Positions 5,593-5,936 of a stretch of DNA of 5,936 nucleotides are shown piece by piece (positions within the stretch are counted from its first letter, which is position 1; every line of letters starts with the position of its first letter). A program made the translations under genes and the position numbers. The stretch is taken from contig DUHG01000151.1 of NCBI GenBank assembly GCA_013330975.1, forward strand, positions 1 through 5,936, given 5' to 3'. Below the pieces are notes generated by a model. That model was not told the DNA's origin. It did no database searches and worked only from the letters and a program-made list of their open reading frames with translations. This DNA comes from Candidatus Bathyarchaeota archaeon (GTDB lineage: Archaea > Thermoproteota > Bathyarchaeia > Bathyarchaeales > Bathycorpusculaceae).

Positions 5593-5757
5593 TTAGTTCT
5601 CAAATAGAAGATTTAACAGGTTCAGGTCTTCTTTTAGCGCGCTAAGACTTACCTTTGCTCTATGTCTAATCAAATGTATGTAGTCGTTTGATTTCTTGTC
5701 TTGAAGATACTGCTTTATCGCTTCCCGCTCCTTAGTTGTAAGGATGTATTCTCTCAT
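5593..5757 (-). CDS. Small conserved-type archaeal protein (54 aa)
   Basis: The ATG at 5757-5755 on the minus strand opens a 54-residue frame ending in TAA (5593-5595). The product begins MREYILTTKEREAIKQYL, contains a central IHLIRHRAKVSL segment and ends LKEDLNLLNLLFEN. The pattern MREYILT-x-x-ER...L...HR-x-K...LKEDL-x-L is one I recall from small uncharacterised proteins common in Bathyarchaeia-like genomes, so it is likely a real gene despite its size. It is predicted to be two or three helices and soluble. No Shine-Dalgarno site is visible, but GTTTATCT on the minus strand (5788-5795) lies 31-38 bases upstream of the ATG as a TATA box, which fits a very short or absent leader. It is divergent from the partial gene at 5856. 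Function is unknown. Confidence 0.7.
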   Translation of the reverse strand: MREYILTTKEREAIKQYLQDKKSNDYIHLIRHRAKVSLSALKEDLNLLNLLFEN

Positions 5758-5787
5758 GATTCTTCAAGGGACATTTAGCTCAGAAAT

Positions 5788-5795
5788 AGATAAAC
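5788..5795 (-). promoter_or_regulatory. TATA-like box for the 54-aa gene
   Basis: Reads GTTTATCT on the minus strand. Initiation about 25 bases downstream would fall within roughly ten bases of the ATG at 5757, matching the lack of a ribosome binding site there. Confidence 0.35.
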
Positions 5796-5812
5796 TTACT
5801 GCCACAGCAAGC

Positions 5813-5820
5813 TTTTTATC
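5813..5820 (+). promoter_or_regulatory. TATA-like box for the partial gene at 5856
   Basis: TTTTTATC lies 36-43 bases upstream of the ATG at 5856. Initiation near 5842 would leave just enough leader for the ribosome site GAGGAA (5845-5850). Together these make the start at 5856 credible. Confidence 0.35.
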
Positions 5821-5855
5821 GAAATACTTACAACTATAGTAAGTGAGGAACTAAA

Positions 5856-5936
5856 ATGGAAAACCTAAACAATAAAGCTCTTCTCTCCACTATGGGTTCA
5901 ACTCCCATTTCTAGCTTTTCAGCGTACATCCTTCGC
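5856..5936 (+). CDS. Start of an unidentified gene, runs off the window; overlaps tRNA-end copy
   Basis: The ATG at 5856 follows GTGAGGAA (5843-5850) at a good distance and a TATA-like box at 5813-5820. It stays open for all 27 remaining codons: MENLNNKALLSTMGSTP then ISSFSAYILR. No family is recognisable from so little. Its codons 12-21 are written by the stretch that resembles the tRNA-Cys 3' end (5891-5916). In SSV-type archaeal integrases the att site lies inside the N-terminal coding region, so this might be the start of such an integrase, or of any gene that took over the displaced tRNA fragment. The alternative is that the frame is fortuitous. Confidence 0.42.
   Translation, partial: MENLNNKALLSTMGSTPISSFSAYILR
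5891..5916 (+). repeat. Degenerate copy of the tRNA-Cys 3' end (candidate att site)
   Basis: Compared with bases 20-45 of the tRNA-Cys, 22 of 26 positions agree. The four differences (at 5902, 5909, 5910 and 5912) are all C in one copy and T in the other. The T stem ATGGG/CCCAT is intact, the discriminator T is kept, and TTT replaces CCA. No D arm, anticodon arm or matching acceptor strand can be placed upstream, so it is not a whole tRNA gene. With the integrase beside the tRNA at the left end, it is a candidate right att site of an old integrated element. The general conservation of T arms weakens the case. Confidence 0.45.

Noticed and set aside
4884..5645. AGCGCGCT at 4884-4891 and the palindrome TTAGCGCGCTAA at 5634-5645, related to the GCGCGC repeats in the ATPase gene
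   Set aside because: They share only the short GCGCGC core. One lies within a coding frame and the other in the broken antitoxin-like fragment, so I see no reason to call a repeat family.
5780..5916. A complete second tRNA gene at the right end
   Set aside because: Only the T arm and an acceptor-like 3' strand can be drawn; no matching acceptor 5' strand, D arm or anticodon arm fits upstream.
1..5936. CRISPR array, rRNA, replication origin or riboswitch
   Set aside because: I looked for regularly spaced repeats, rRNA motifs, iterated origin repeats and conserved aptamer cores and saw none.

Overview
The window looks archaeal. Supporting signs are a tRNA-Cys(GCA) gene whose end reads CCA, AT-rich BRE/TATA-type promoters at short distances from starts, Shine-Dalgarno sites, an archaeal-type tyrosine recombinase, an AbrB-type regulator with a TTG start, and a 54-residue protein of a kind I associate with Candidatus Bathyarchaeia. 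The lineage is inference from protein flavour only; I could not run a search.

Layout from left to right. The first 48 bases are the 3' half of a tRNA-Cys gene. A convergent tyrosine recombinase follows at once. It keeps all its catalytic residues but has lost its N-terminal domain at a junction with the start of an IS110-family transposase (835-897), so two mobile elements meet here. Bases 898-1029 are non-coding and may be the rest of the IS110 end. A 33-codon ORF with a perfect GGAGGT site (1030-1131) overlaps the promoter of the dominant gene, at 1183-4689. That gene encodes a 1168-residue AAA_16/STAND-like ATPase with a TPR-type C-terminal half, of a family best known from bacteria such as Chloroflexi.

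The most striking feature lies inside that gene. A 265-codon segment (about 1600-2404), visibly more AT-rich, encodes a complete archaeal KaiC/RadA-like domain with a ruined P-loop. It sits between the Walker A and Walker B halves of the host ATPase domain, flanked by a perfect 10-bp direct repeat (1600-1609 and 2395-2404), and keeps the frame. It is either a natural domain insertion or an assembly chimera.

The right part (4690-5936) is a cluster of small genes. It holds a broken UPF0175-like antitoxin fragment, an AbrB-like regulator, a divergent 111-residue helical protein of unknown function, a 54-residue small protein, and the start of a gene that runs off the window. Within that last gene, bases 5891-5916 match the 3' end of the tRNA-Cys at 22 of 26 positions, all four differences being C/T. 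The window may therefore be an old integrated element bounded by tRNA-Cys on the left and a decayed tRNA-end copy on the right, carrying a laterally acquired signalling ATPase, mobile-element debris and small regulators. No complete defence or metabolic operon is visible.
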